Assembly (NCBI GenBank): GCA_940671915.1
Contig: CALNVZ010000402.1
Coordinates: forward strand, 12,614 to 76,613
DNA length: 64,000 nucleotides
Direction of reading: 5' to 3'
DNA from: Paracentrotus lividus
Lineage: Eukaryota; Echinodermata; Echinoidea; Camarodonta; Echinidae
In this document: positions 34,585-45,227 of the stretch, one piece after another
Layout: each line of letters begins with the position of its first letter
Numbering within the stretch: the first letter of the stretch is position 1
Notes under the pieces: generated by a model
What the model was told of the DNA's origin: nothing
The model's database searches: none
What the model saw: the letters and a program-made list of their open reading frames with translations, nothing else
Translations under genes and position numbers: made by a program

Positions 34585-35095
34585 CTCAATTTTAAACAGA
34601 ATACAATTTTAATAGCTCGTTTAGCCTAAAGATTGCACTAATTGATTTAATTTCATGAAAACTGGACAATTATTGAACTCCTTTTTTCCCATTTTCTCTA
34701 GGAAATAGGATAAAAATGGTAATTAATGTTTTCCTATTTCCGGTTTGCAGACATTTTTTTCCTGGAAAATATGAAAAGAAGTCATTATTTCTTTCCTATT
34801 TTTCAGACTTTCTTTTCGTTTTTCACTAGGAAAAGGGTTTTCGAGAGCATTTATTCGAATTTACAGATAAAAAATTGAATCTCCATAGCTTTTGCTCTAC
34901 TCCAATGTACTTGACTTTTCAATATGTCAACTAGAACTTTAATTACAACACGTTATATTCATTAATGCCTAAATGCCTTGCATAAAATTTAGTAAATGGT
35001 ATAAATCAAATCATTAGATACTTACATGATATCTCATTTAATAGTTTCTTCGTACTCTTGTTGAATATAAAGGAGTTAAACTAGTAAATTCTTAC

Positions 35096-35224
35096 CGACA
35101 CAAGCCTGTCCAGTTCCGTCATCCACATATCCACTGTCGCAAGTACACGTGTAGGGCATTCCAACCAAATTGTTGCACATTGCATTAGCACATAAAGTGG
35201 TATCAGCCATACATTCATCTTCGT
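35096..35224 (-). CDS. adhesion GPCR exon: DEDEC EGF repeat
   Basis: A 129-base phase 1-1 exon, acceptor TATCTTGCAG, donor GTCG/GTAAGA. It reads DEDECMADTTLCANAMCNNL then VGMPYTCTCDSGYVDDGTGQ and ACV. It is related to the DENEC repeats but clearly diverged, and it links the two multiplied EGF blocks. Calcium-type start and six Cys are kept. Confidence 0.93.
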
Positions 35225-35387
35225 CTGCAAGATAGGTTTGTTAAATTTCAAAAAAGGCAAAGGATTATATTTTGTCCTCAAGGAGATCCTGGTGAATCCA
35301 AAACTATCTGATATAGAACTCGTTGTGATAAGAGTGCGCTCTAAAATTTAATCGAATATGATAAGAGTTCCGATTGATAAACCTTAC

Positions 35388-35468
35388 CAGAATATATTTG
35401 AGTTCTGGTGCCTACATATCCAAAATCGCAAGTACAAGTATATGGAGCTCCAACTTCATTGACACAAG
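35388..35468 (-). pseudogene. truncated EGF exon with a lost cysteine
   Basis: It keeps the last two thirds of a DENEC-type exon, CVNEVGAPYTCTCDFGYVGT then RTQIYSG with a proper donor, but the first third and the acceptor are replaced by intron-type sequence (TCTCATAGGCTTGAAT). The sixth Cys is Tyr. It was probably made by unequal crossing-over between an exon and the neighbouring intron, and is presumably skipped. Confidence 0.85.
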
Positions 35469-35601
35469 TCTCATAGGCTTGAATATTAACGGAGGGAATC
35501 AGAGATAAGCCAACATTTGTATTATCGGGATTGTACTTGACTGCAACATGTATTTGAGGTCATTAACAGAAAGTTAAAGAGTTCAGCTTGATAAACCTTA
35601 C

Positions 35602-35724
35602 CAGAACACATCTGAGTTCCGGTGCCTACATATCCAAACTCGCAAGTACAAGTATATGGAGCTCCAACTTGATTCACGCATGCCCCGTTTACACAGAGAC
35701 TTGTATCGGTACATTCGTTTTCAT
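35602..35724 (-). CDS. adhesion GPCR exon: DENEC EGF repeat 11
   Basis: A 123-base phase 1-1 exon, donor CTG/GTAAGG. Variant residues: LCVNGACVNQVGAPY and CEFGYVG. Six Cys intact. It is the most 3' complete copy of the array. Confidence 0.94.
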
Positions 35725-36012
35725 CTATAAGTAAAAATTCAAAACATTTATCAATGTTGAAACTTTAATTTTTCTCATGTTCTTAATAGAAACAAATGCT
35801 CTTCAAAAGGATCATCTATCTTTTGTAACTAATTCAAATACTATTAGCTATCAATTCAAAATGATTTAAATCAAGTCTCATAGGCTTAAATGTCTACGGG
35901 TTTTTTTTTTCAGAGAAAAGCCAACATTAGTATTATCAGGATGATTCTTGATTGTAACATGTATCTGACATCATTAATAGAAATTTAAAGAGTTCAGCTT
36001 GATAAACCTTAC

Positions 36013-36135
36013 CAGAACAGATCTGAGTTCCGGTGCCTACATATCCAGAATCGCAAGTACAAGTATATGGAGCCCCAACTTCATTGACGCATGCCCCGTT
36101 TGCACAAAGACTTGTATCGGTACATTCGTTTTCAT
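36013..36135 (-). CDS. adhesion GPCR exon: DENEC EGF repeat 10
   Basis: A 123-base phase 1-1 exon reading DENECTDTSLCANGACVNEV then GAPYTCTCDSGYVGTGTQIC SG. It matches the array consensus. Confidence 0.94.
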
Positions 36136-36409
36136 CTACAAAAAAAAATACAAAACATTTATAGATGTTAAAACATTAATTTTCATTCAGTTCTAAATAC
36201 AAAACAAATGCATTTCAAAAGGATGATCTATCTTTTTCTAACCGATTCAAATACTATTGGCTATGGTTTAAATTAAGTCTCATAGGCTTGAATTTCTAGG
36301 GGTTTTTCAGAGATAAGCCAACATTAGTTTTATCAGGATTATTCTTGATTGTAACATTAATTTGAGACCATTAATAGAAATTTAAAGAGTTCAGATTGAT
36401 AAACCTTAC

Positions 36410-36532
36410 CAGAACACATCTGAGTTCCGGTGCCTACATATCCAGAATCGCAAGTACAAGTATATGGAGCTCCAACTTCATTGACGCATGCCCCGTTTGC
36501 ACAGAGACTTGTATCGGTACATTCGTTTTCAT
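36410..36532 (-). CDS. adhesion GPCR exon: DENEC EGF repeat 9
   Basis: A 123-base phase 1-1 exon, consensus sequence except QMC for QIC at the end. Spacing to the next unit is 397 bases. Confidence 0.94.
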
Positions 36533-36804
36533 CTACAAAAAAAAATTCAAAACATTTATCAATGTTAAAACTTTAATTTTTCTCATGTTCTAAATAGAAA
36601 CAAATGCTCTTCAAAAGGATGATCTATCTTTTGTAACTAATTCAAATACTATTAGCTATCAATTCAAAATGATTTAAATCAAGTCTCATAGGCTGAAATG
36701 TCTACGGGGTGTTTATTCCAGAGAAAAGCCAACATTAGTATTATCAGGATTATTCTTGATTGTAACATGTATCTGACATCATTTATAGCAACGATAAACC
36801 TTAC

Positions 36805-36927
36805 CAGAACAGATCTGAGTTCCGGTGCCTACATATCCAGAACCGCAAGTACAAGTATATGGAGCTCCAACTTCATTGACGCATGCCCCGTTTGCACAGA
36901 GACTTGTATCGGTACATTCGTTTTCAT
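36805..36927 (-). CDS. adhesion GPCR exon: DENEC EGF repeat 8
   Basis: A 123-base phase 1-1 exon. The only notable change is CGSGY for CDSGY in the fifth loop. Spacing to repeat 9 is 395 bases. Confidence 0.94.
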
Positions 36928-37210
36928 CTACAAAAAACACAAAACAATAAAAACATTTATAGATGTTAAAACTTTAATTTTCATTTAGTTCTAAATAGAA
37001 ACAAATGCATTTCAAAAGGATGATCTGTCTTTTTCTAACCGATTCAAATACTCTTGGCTATGGTTTAAATTAAGTCTCATAGGCTTGAATTTCTAGGGGT
37101 TTTTCAGAGATAAGCCATGCACCATTAGTATTATCAGGATTTTTCTTGACTGTAACATGTATTTGAGATCATTTACAGAAAGTTAATGAGTTCAGATTGA
37201 TAAACCTTAC

Positions 37211-37333
37211 CAGAACACATCTGAGTTCCGGTGCCTACATATCCAGACTCGCAAGTACAAGTATATGGAGCTCCAACTTCATTCACGCATGCCCCGTTTG
37301 CACAGAGACTTGTATTGGTACATTCGTTTTCAT
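37211..37333 (-). CDS. adhesion GPCR exon: DENEC EGF repeat 7
   Basis: A 123-base phase 1-1 exon with CTNTSLC (Asp to Asn, which creates an NTS sequon) and CESGY. Six Cys intact. Confidence 0.94.
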
Positions 37334-37623
37334 CTAAAAGTAAAAATTCAAAACATTTATCAATGTTGAAACTTTAATTTTCATCATGTTCTAAATAGAA
37401 ACAAAATGCTTTACAAAAGGATCATCTTTCTTTTCTAACCGATTCAAATACTATTGGCTATCAATTAAAAATTATTTAATTGAAGTGTCATAGAATGGAA
37501 TTTCTAGGGGATTTTTTTTTTCAGAGATAAGCCAACATTTGTATTATCGGGATTGTACTTGACTGTAACATGTATCTGAGATCATAAACAGAAATTTAAA
37601 GAGTTCAGATTGATAAACCTTAC

Positions 37624-37746
37624 CAGAACAGATCTGAGTTCCGGTGCCTACATATTCAGAATCGCAGGTACAAGTATATGGGGTTCCAACTTCATTGACG
37701 CATGCCCCGTTTGCACAGAGACTTGTATCGGTACATTCGTTTTCAT
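37624..37746 (-). CDS. adhesion GPCR exon: DENEC EGF repeat 6
   Basis: A 123-base phase 1-1 exon with VGTPYTC and CDSEYVG: the conserved Gly of the SGY turn is Glu. This may disturb the fold of this one repeat; cysteines are intact. Confidence 0.93.
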
Positions 37747-37886
37747 CTATAAGTAAAAATTCAAAACATTTCTCAATGTTAAAACTTTAATTTTTATCAT
37801 GTTCTAAATAAGAACAAAAACAGATTCGAATACTATTAGCTTTCAATTAAAAGGGATTTAAATCAAGTCTAATAGGCTTGAATGTG

Positions 37887-38731
37887 TAGGGGAGACCGGG
37901 GACAATTGTAACACTTTTTTCCAAATTTGACTTATCAACTTTGTTATAACTAAATACTTGCTTAAAACCAAGTAAAACGAAATTTGGATATCTTAGCTCG
38001 ACATACGAATATGTTTGGGTTAAGTAAAACTATTTATTTTGAAGCCATTATCATTTCAAAACACGAGGTCGAGTTTTACAATTGCCCCTAAACCAGGGGC
38101 AATTGTAACACGTGAAATCATAACATTTTGCCTTTCTTAATCAAAGCTATGCACTGGACAGATCCAAGATTTAAACATTAACCATATAAGCTAATTATTA
38201 TAAAACATGACAATGCTTGACTCAAGTTACATTATATTTCCACTTGTTATATACATGGCATGGGATTATTGCAGAAGTTTACATGCTCTGTACGGGCGAT
38301 GACAGCGCGCTGAATTGTCCCGGGGCTAGGTACGGGGCAAAAGTATTTACTATTGCCCCTGTGGTGGGCGACCATATTTGGAGAGATTTTTTTTCTATCT
38401 TAGCTGAGGTATTAATCGTTGAAACGTTAGCAAAATATGGCCTACGAACATAATTTCTAAATATGTAAAAATGGCAGCTCGTAGCTCATCCACATATTTG
38501 TCCAGAAGAAAAACAATGGGTAATGTGAAATATTACTTTCCTACTCAAAAAAACGATTTTTCTGCTGTAGAAAGTTCTACGAACCGTTAAATCTACTAAT
38601 ACTCAAACAGCATGTCGAGCGATAAAAGCGCATGCTCTGTAAAAATTTCAAGTTTGTAGCGTGTTTCTGCTGGGGATGGGAGCCCCTGTTACAATTGCCC
38701 CGAGTTACAATTGTCCCCGGTCTCCCCTACG
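37887..38731. mobile_element. TIR element, TAGGGGAGACCGGGG type
   Basis: TAGGGGAGACCGGGGACAAT and its complement enclose about 845 bases, inserted in an EGF-array intron between repeats 6 and 5. The word GGGGCAATTGTAAC or its complement recurs inside. The interior resembles in inverted order the element at 41062-43536 (both carry ATGGGAGCCCCTG- and CGCTCNACATGCTGT-like words). No transposase is visible. Confidence 0.85.
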
Positions 38732-38843
38732 GGGTTATTTTCAGAGAAAAGCCAACATTTGTATTATCAGGATAATTCTTGGTTGTAACATGTATTTGAG
38801 ATCATTAACAGAAGGTTGAAGAGTTCAGATTGATAAACCTTAC

Positions 38844-38860
38844 TAGAACACATCTTGTTC
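38844..38860 (-). pseudogene. relic of an EGF exon (donor end only)
   Basis: The stretch reads like the last bases and donor of a DENEC exon (TTACTAGAACACATCT on the plus strand) and then breaks directly into intron sequence. It marks another unequal exchange in the array. Confidence 0.7.
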
Positions 38861-38925
38861 TTGACCGTAACATGTATTTGAGATCATTAACAGAAAGTTA
38901 AAGAGTTCAGATTGATAAACCTTAC

Positions 38926-39048
38926 CAGAACACATCTGAGTTCCGGTGCCTACATATCCAGACTCGCAAGTACAAGTATATGGAGCTCCAACTTTATTGA
39001 CGCATGCCCCGTTTGCACATAGACTTGTATCGGTACATTCGTTTTCAT
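38926..39048 (-). CDS. adhesion GPCR exon: DENEC EGF repeat 5
   Basis: A 123-base phase 1-1 exon; CVNKVGAPY replaces CVNEVGAPY and the fifth loop is CESGY. Six Cys intact. Its upstream intron is broken by a 5.6 kb insertion. Confidence 0.93.
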
Positions 39049-41061
39049 CTACAAGTAAAAATTCAAAACATTTCTCAATGTTAAAACTTTAATTTTTGTC
39101 ATGTTCTAAATAGAAACAAAATGCTCTCAAAATGATCATCTTTCTTTTCTAACCGATTCAAATACTATTGGCTATCAATTAAAAATTATTTAATTCAAGT
39201 CTCATTGGCTTGAATTTCTACGGGGTTTTTTTTTCAGAGAAAAGCCAACATTTGTATTATCAGGATTTTTCTTGACTGTAACATGTATTTGAGATCATTA
39301 ACATACAGAAAGTTAAAGGCCCGTATTCTGTTACGGGGTTTAGAGTTGTGCTGTCGCACGAAAATAGTAAGGGTAATGAAACGAGAATGCAACGCTGATT
39401 TGCACGCTTCTCTATGAAGCGTCAGTGAAGCGTGCGTCTAATCGTACGAAAGTAGATTCGGATGACGTCATTCGGGATCAGACTTGTACAAACATTTGTA
39501 AAGAATTGTAAACTAGGGGCATCGATGGTTTAGAATTTGATATGGCTTTGCGAGTTTTATGTCGGAGGAAGCTAATTTATCTATTTTCTCGTTAACTTGA
39601 AGTTAAAGGTTGTTAAAACTTTGTTTAAGAATTAGGTGCATTATAGAACTGTCCACAACGATTAGATTAATTGCATGTTAATCATCAAAAATGACATTTG
39701 AAGTGTTAGTTTGACCTGACATATTGAAGAAACGACAACTGACGCGAAAACCAACAATAAACTAATGGTGGCAAGTCACTTGTCATTACACTGGAAAAAC
39801 GGATTTGGAACTAGTTTGAGACTAATTTGAGAATTGTTTGAAATGATTTTGGATTTATTTTTTTTGTCGCGCAGACGTCTCAGAGACGTCTCCGAGATTT
39901 TCCCACGACCAAGCGCGGCGATTTCATGTCACGACGGGGAGGTGGGGGGGGGGGCGGAAACACCCGAAAGTGAAAAAATAATACACTCAAAATTCGCATA
40001 CTTCGCACATTATGCAGAAACTAATGAAAATGATTGCGAGCGCGAAGCGCGAGCCGGAAATTTTGCCTTATAATAACATTTAGCTTTGTGTTTGACATAC
40101 ATTTTACCTCTTTATTAGCTTCACAAGCTAATCACTACATGAAAATTGTTCATTTTTAAAACTCGAAGGGGGACGATCCCCCCATAAAAAATCGAGGGAG
40201 GGGGGACACGTCCAACCCCCGTCTCCCCGGGATCGCCGCGAATGCTTGCGACAGAAATATATATATAAATATCGGAGACGTCCTCGAGTATCCGAGTCGC
40301 AGGGACAAAGTGAGATACCAACTTTATGGTGGTATTTCAAGGTATTTGCCATGAGACTGATTTGAGACTGATTTGAGACTTTGATACGGTTTTGATTTTT
40401 GTCGGGGAAAGATCTAATATTGGTCGCACAGACGTCTCATGAATCTCCGCGACATCTCATGAGTCGAGGGAAAATAGAACATGCTTACGAATGTGTGTGT
40501 TTTTTTTTCTGTCGTGGAGACGTCTCTGATGATACATAAAACAATTATCGGAGACGTCTCCGAGTGCTCGAGTCTCAGAGACATCTCCGCGACGTCAGAT
40601 ACCACCTATACGTCCATAATTTCTACAGAGGAGAAAAACACCATTATCATTTTCAACTGAGAATGTAAACTAACGTGTTTTTTTTTTTCAAGACTACTGA
40701 ATTATTAATGGCACTTGACATAAAATAAGCCCACTCGATTTCCTTTTTTGCATATATTAGTGTGTTGCTATGTGAGACAAGAAACGTGTTTGTCAGTCAT
40801 AGCAACAACTAGTTATGCAAATTGGATTCAAAATACTAAACGAGTAGTTCATTCAGGCAATTGGTTCCACCCTGAATCTGAGACCTTTGTCCGTTGTCAT
40901 TGTGCTATGTCAGCCATAACCTGGAACCGCTGAGCTTCTCAAAGAAAAGATAATCCGTGCTTTGATAATATACCTCGTTAAGCGTGGATTACCTTTTTCA
41001 TCACAATAAAAGAATTTCCCGCTCCATTTCAAATAGAGCGAGCATACATACATACAACATG

Positions 41062-43536
41062 TAGGGGAGACCGGGGACAATTGTAACACGGGGCAATTGT
41101 AACAGGGGCTCCCATTCCTAGCAGAAACACGCTATAAACTTAAAATTTGTAGAGAGCATGCGCATTTTATCGCTCCACATGCTGTATGAGTGTTAGCAGA
41201 TTTAACGGTTCGTGAAACTTTCTACAGCAGAAAAACCATTTTTGGAGCAGGAAAGTAATATTTCACATTACCCATTGTTTTTCTTCTGGACAAATATGTA
41301 GATTAGCTACGACTGTCATTTTTATATATTTAGAAATTATGTTCTTAGGCCATATTTTGCTAACGTTTCAACGATGAATACCTAAGCTAAGATAGAAAAC
41401 AATCTCTCTACATATGGTCGCCTCTGTCAGGGGCAATTGTAACAAGCTGTTACAATTGCCCCTGAAGGACTGTTCCTGTTAAAGTAACTCCCATAGGAAC
41501 TCGCTGCATCAACACAAAGCTAATATAATAGGGGTCACGGAGCGTTTTTGAAAGTGGAGGGGCTGAGCGGCAAGGGGGGGGGGGGTTGGGGGGGCTGAAC
41601 AAGCTAAAAATCCCAAATGTATGGTCATTTGGTCATTTTTGTACACGTTTCCTGACGAAAGTGGGGCGGGGGGGCTTAGAAATGAGAATTGCATAACGTT
41701 GAACGTATCCGACAATCAGTTATTTTATTTACAAGGAAAAAATGGCCTTATTTAAAAGCTCAGACATGAGAATTAAATTACTTTGAACATATCTGCCCAA
41801 TACGTTTTGTTGAAAAGGCAAAGAAATATTGATTTAGTCCGAAAGAAGGTGTCTTTAGTTTATTTATCATTTATTTCATTGTAATCAGAGCCTCAAGTTT
41901 TTTTGTTTTTTTTTTTTGTTTTTTTTTAAATAATTTATATCACTTTACAAGAAACGAAAAAGTAAACAAATGTAAAGAAAGTGAACATTAGGTTCTTTTA
42001 ATGCCAAAATTGTAAATAGGAGTAGACTTGGAAATAAAGAAAAACAGCAAAGAGTAGCCACGTCGATAAGCTCAAGCATCAGAACTTCATAACTTTGAAA
42101 GAATTGTCAGTTATAATGCTTTACAAAAACAAAAGGTAACCATAATCTATAAGCTCAGACATGAGAATTAAATAACTTTGAACATATCTGTCCAATACGT
42201 TTTCAAATATTACAAATATTGATTTTGTCCGAAAAAGTGCCTTTAGTTTGTTTATCATTTGCTTCATTGTAATCAGAGCCTCAAGTTTTTTTTATTCTTG
42301 TTGTTTTAATAATTTATATCACTTTACTAGAGAACTTCAGAACTTCATAAGTTTGAATGTATAGTCAATTATAGCGCTTTGTTTACAATTACAAAAGGTT
42401 ACCTTATCTATGAGCTCAAACATGACAATTAGATATTAGATAACTGTGAACATAATATTATATAATTTGATTTGATTTTATTTTATTTTTCGAGTGTACA
42501 TGGTATAAAACACTGACAGGATAGCCCTTGAAATACGAAAACGCTTATTTTATAGGTTCCTATTAAATGAGAAAGAGATTACGAACCCCCCCCCCCCCCA
42601 CCCGATTTGCTTTTTCTTATTTAAAAAACACCACACACATTAAAAGAGAGAAAGAAGAGAGAGGAAGGGAGTGAAATGGAAGAAAAAAGAAAGACAGAAA
42701 GAAAAGGAGAGGAGAGAGAGAGAGAGAGAGAGAGGAGAGCTGGGAGCCCCTTTACAAGATTAAAATATTTTTTCAATATGATACCTGAAAATATATGTCC
42801 AATACGTTTTGTTAACAGGGCAAAGAAATATTGATTTTACCAGAAAAAAGTGGCGTAAATTTTGAAGATTGATTTTACCAAAAAAACAAAAAAAAAAGCT
42901 CTCATTTTTTTTTTACTTCTTATCAGAAATGTATCACTTTATTTGGAAAAGAATGTGTTAAAGTCAAAAGGCGTTATCTTAATATAAAGTTTTATACCAC
43001 AGTTGTCAGTTTAAAGATATATTGGGTAGGTACAAAATAGTTAAAGAACCAAATATGAATTTATGAAAGTTCCATAGTTCTACAGTTAAAGGGTGAAGCC
43101 CCAACAACCTAAACAAAAAAAAAATCATAACTTTTGTCCCATATCATGAATATATATAACAAGTGGAAAATATAATATAAATGAGTCAAGCATTGTCATG
43201 TTTTATCATAATTAGCTTATGTGGTTTAAATCTTGAATCTGTCAAGTGCATAGCTTTGATAAAGAAAAACAAAATGTTACAATTTCATGTGTAACAATTG
43301 CCCCGTACGTCTGTTACAATTGCCCCTGGATACAGGGCAATTGTAACACTCGACCTCTTGTTTTTAAATGGTAATGGCTTCAAAATTACTTGTTGGACTT
43401 AGCCCAAACCTATTCATATGTCAAGCTGAGATATGCATACTTCATTTTATTCAGTTTTAAGCAAGTATTTAGCTTTGATAAAGTTGATATTTCAAATTTG
43501 GAAAAAACTGTTACAATTGTCCCCGGTCTCCCCTAC
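41062..43536. mobile_element. longer TIR element, TAGGGGAGACCGGGG type, nested
   Basis: The same terminal sequence as the element at 37887, here 2.5 kb apart. Its outer 400 and 350 bases match the 37887 element's ends. The middle (41520-43080) carries foreign repeats: the G/C-rich repeat near 41525-41695 and a direct duplication (41850-41950 and 42245-42330). No transposase seen. Confidence 0.75.
42575..42740. repeat. poly-C and GA-rich simple sequence
   Basis: A C run (42587-42599) and a purine-rich AGAGAG tract (42643-42737). Confidence 0.85.
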
Positions 43537-44960
43537 AAAAAATACACACAAAAAGAATGGAAACAAATTATTCCACCCTTCTTCAAAGGTCCATATTATT
43601 TATAATTATTTGATAGAATATATATAGGGATTTCGAGGCCGAGTGGATATTGACGTTTTATTGTTTATGTGTATGGCTCTGTGAAGAGTTGAATATTTAA
43701 ATAGTGGAAAATTTATATTTTACCACTTCCCATTATTACAACTTTTGCCCCTCCCCAATATGAAAAAACAAGAAAGAAAAAAAATAGTAACAAGAAAAAG
43801 ATTGATGCGCATGCACCTAACGTGAGAATTTTGCGCATGCATGTAGCGTGATATAGGAATCATATTTAACGTTTCATTGCTTTTGGCCAAATATGGACAC
43901 TTCACATTTGTGAAAGAAAAATTCGTGGAGCTATTTAGGAGATTAATTCAAAATAATAAAACTACGAACAGATAATTTATTATATGATATATTTAATATA
44001 AATTTATATCTATCTTTTATGTTTTACGTTGTTAGAAAAAAAAGGAAACTGCAGCAGTAGGTCAACCACCTAAAATTATGGCAATGCTTTTCTGATCAGA
44101 GCAAGTTTCGATCAGAAAAACACAAAAACACACCAAAAAAAACCAAAGAAAACAACAAAACAAAACGAACAAACAAAACGACCCCCCGCCCCAAAAAAAA
44201 AAAAAATAAAAAATAAATTAAAAAAAAAAAATAAATAAATAAATAAAAAAAACAAACAAACAATTAAAAAAAGCCTGGTCGTATCATTATTGGGGGAGTA
44301 ACGATCCAGATCATAATTATAGTCAATTAAGCCTGGGTTACACCAGAACCGAATCAGCTGCTAATCCACCCGAATACACTATTCGGGAGTATTCTGTTCT
44401 CCCTCCCAGAACGAGCGAAAATTCGGGAGGGATTCGGCTCGTTTTGAAATGTTCAAAAACCAGCCGAATACCCTCAAAAACACTCCCGAATGGGTCCCCC
44501 TCAAAGTGAGATACAATCCGTAGGGATCATTATGTGCCTTTAAGGTATATAATTTATTTAGAGGGAATAAAAGCATTGTCCTTTATCAGCTGAAAATTTC
44601 CAAGCCTGTTAATTGTTCCCATCCCAGGCCACTGAATTGTTAATGAACAGGACGTGATATTTAAAAATGCATGACAAGCGACAATGCACAACACTCGGTA
44701 GTCAAAGCATAAAGCGGCTACAAACAATCATTGTTGCGTCATTATTTCAATGGATTTCCGGTTTTATCTTGTGCGTTTCAGTGCACTAGAAACTTCCAGC
44801 TGTACGGAAGTTGTACACGTTTGGGAGGTTTTTTTCGTGCTGGGAGTTTTTTCTCGTACGGTGCTATTGTTCGATTATATTGTCAATTGTCGTACAACTC
44901 TAAACCCCGTAGCAGAATACAGGCCAAAGACTTCAGATTGATAAACATGATAAACCTTAC

Positions 44961-45083
44961 CAGAACACATCTGAGTTCCGGTGCCTACATATCCAGACTC
45001 GCAAGTACAAGTATATGGAGCTCCAACTTCATTCACGCATGCCCCGTTTGGACAGAGATTTGTATCGGTACATTCGTTTTCAT
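44961..45083 (-). CDS. adhesion GPCR exon: DENEC EGF repeat 4
   Basis: A 123-base phase 1-1 exon with CTDTNLCPNGACVNEV and CESGY; Ser to Asn and Ala to Pro are unique to this copy. Cysteines intact. It is isolated between two large insertions. Confidence 0.93.
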
Positions 45084-45227
45084 CTACAAGTAAAAATTCA
45101 AGACAGTTATCAATGTTTAAACTTTAATTTTTATCAAGTTCTAAATAGAAACAAAATGCTCTAAAAATAATCATCTTTCTTTTCTAACCGATTCAAATAC
45201 TATTGGCTATCAATTAAAAATTATTTA

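Larger units (their letters stand above)
32600..34590. repeat. two-exon tandem repeat, about 920-bp period
   Basis: Exons 34584, 33663 and 32742 are spaced by 921 bases and exons 34145 and 33226 by 919. Introns are copied with the exons: the 33226-to-33663 and 32742-region introns share long near-identical stretches such as GTAGCAGCTCGTTTATAGCT. The unit therefore comprises two different EGF exons and two introns. Confidence 0.92.
39319..44925. mobile_element. 5.6 kb TIR element inserted in an EGF-array intron
   Basis: GCCCGTATTCTGTTACGGGG at the left and, inverted, CCCCGTAGCAGAATACAGGC at the right, extending into GTTTAGAGTTGT. AAAG flanks both ends, and removing the insert restores the standard array intron. 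The left part has several GAGACGTCTC palindromes (39872-39896, 40274, 40429, 40516, 40550), also seen at 29477-29488. Another TIR element (41062-43536) is nested. No ORF with a recognisable domain was found. It could also be two insertions sharing ends. Confidence 0.7.

Noticed and set aside
36396..36593. Plus-strand ORFs starting MINLTRT over each EGF exon.
   Set aside because: They recur over every array exon as antisense shadows of the EGF coding sequence; the minus-strand frame has the cysteine pattern and splice sites.
39834..40605. Possible short genes on both strands.
   Set aside because: They fall in palindrome-rich transposon sequence and have no domain.
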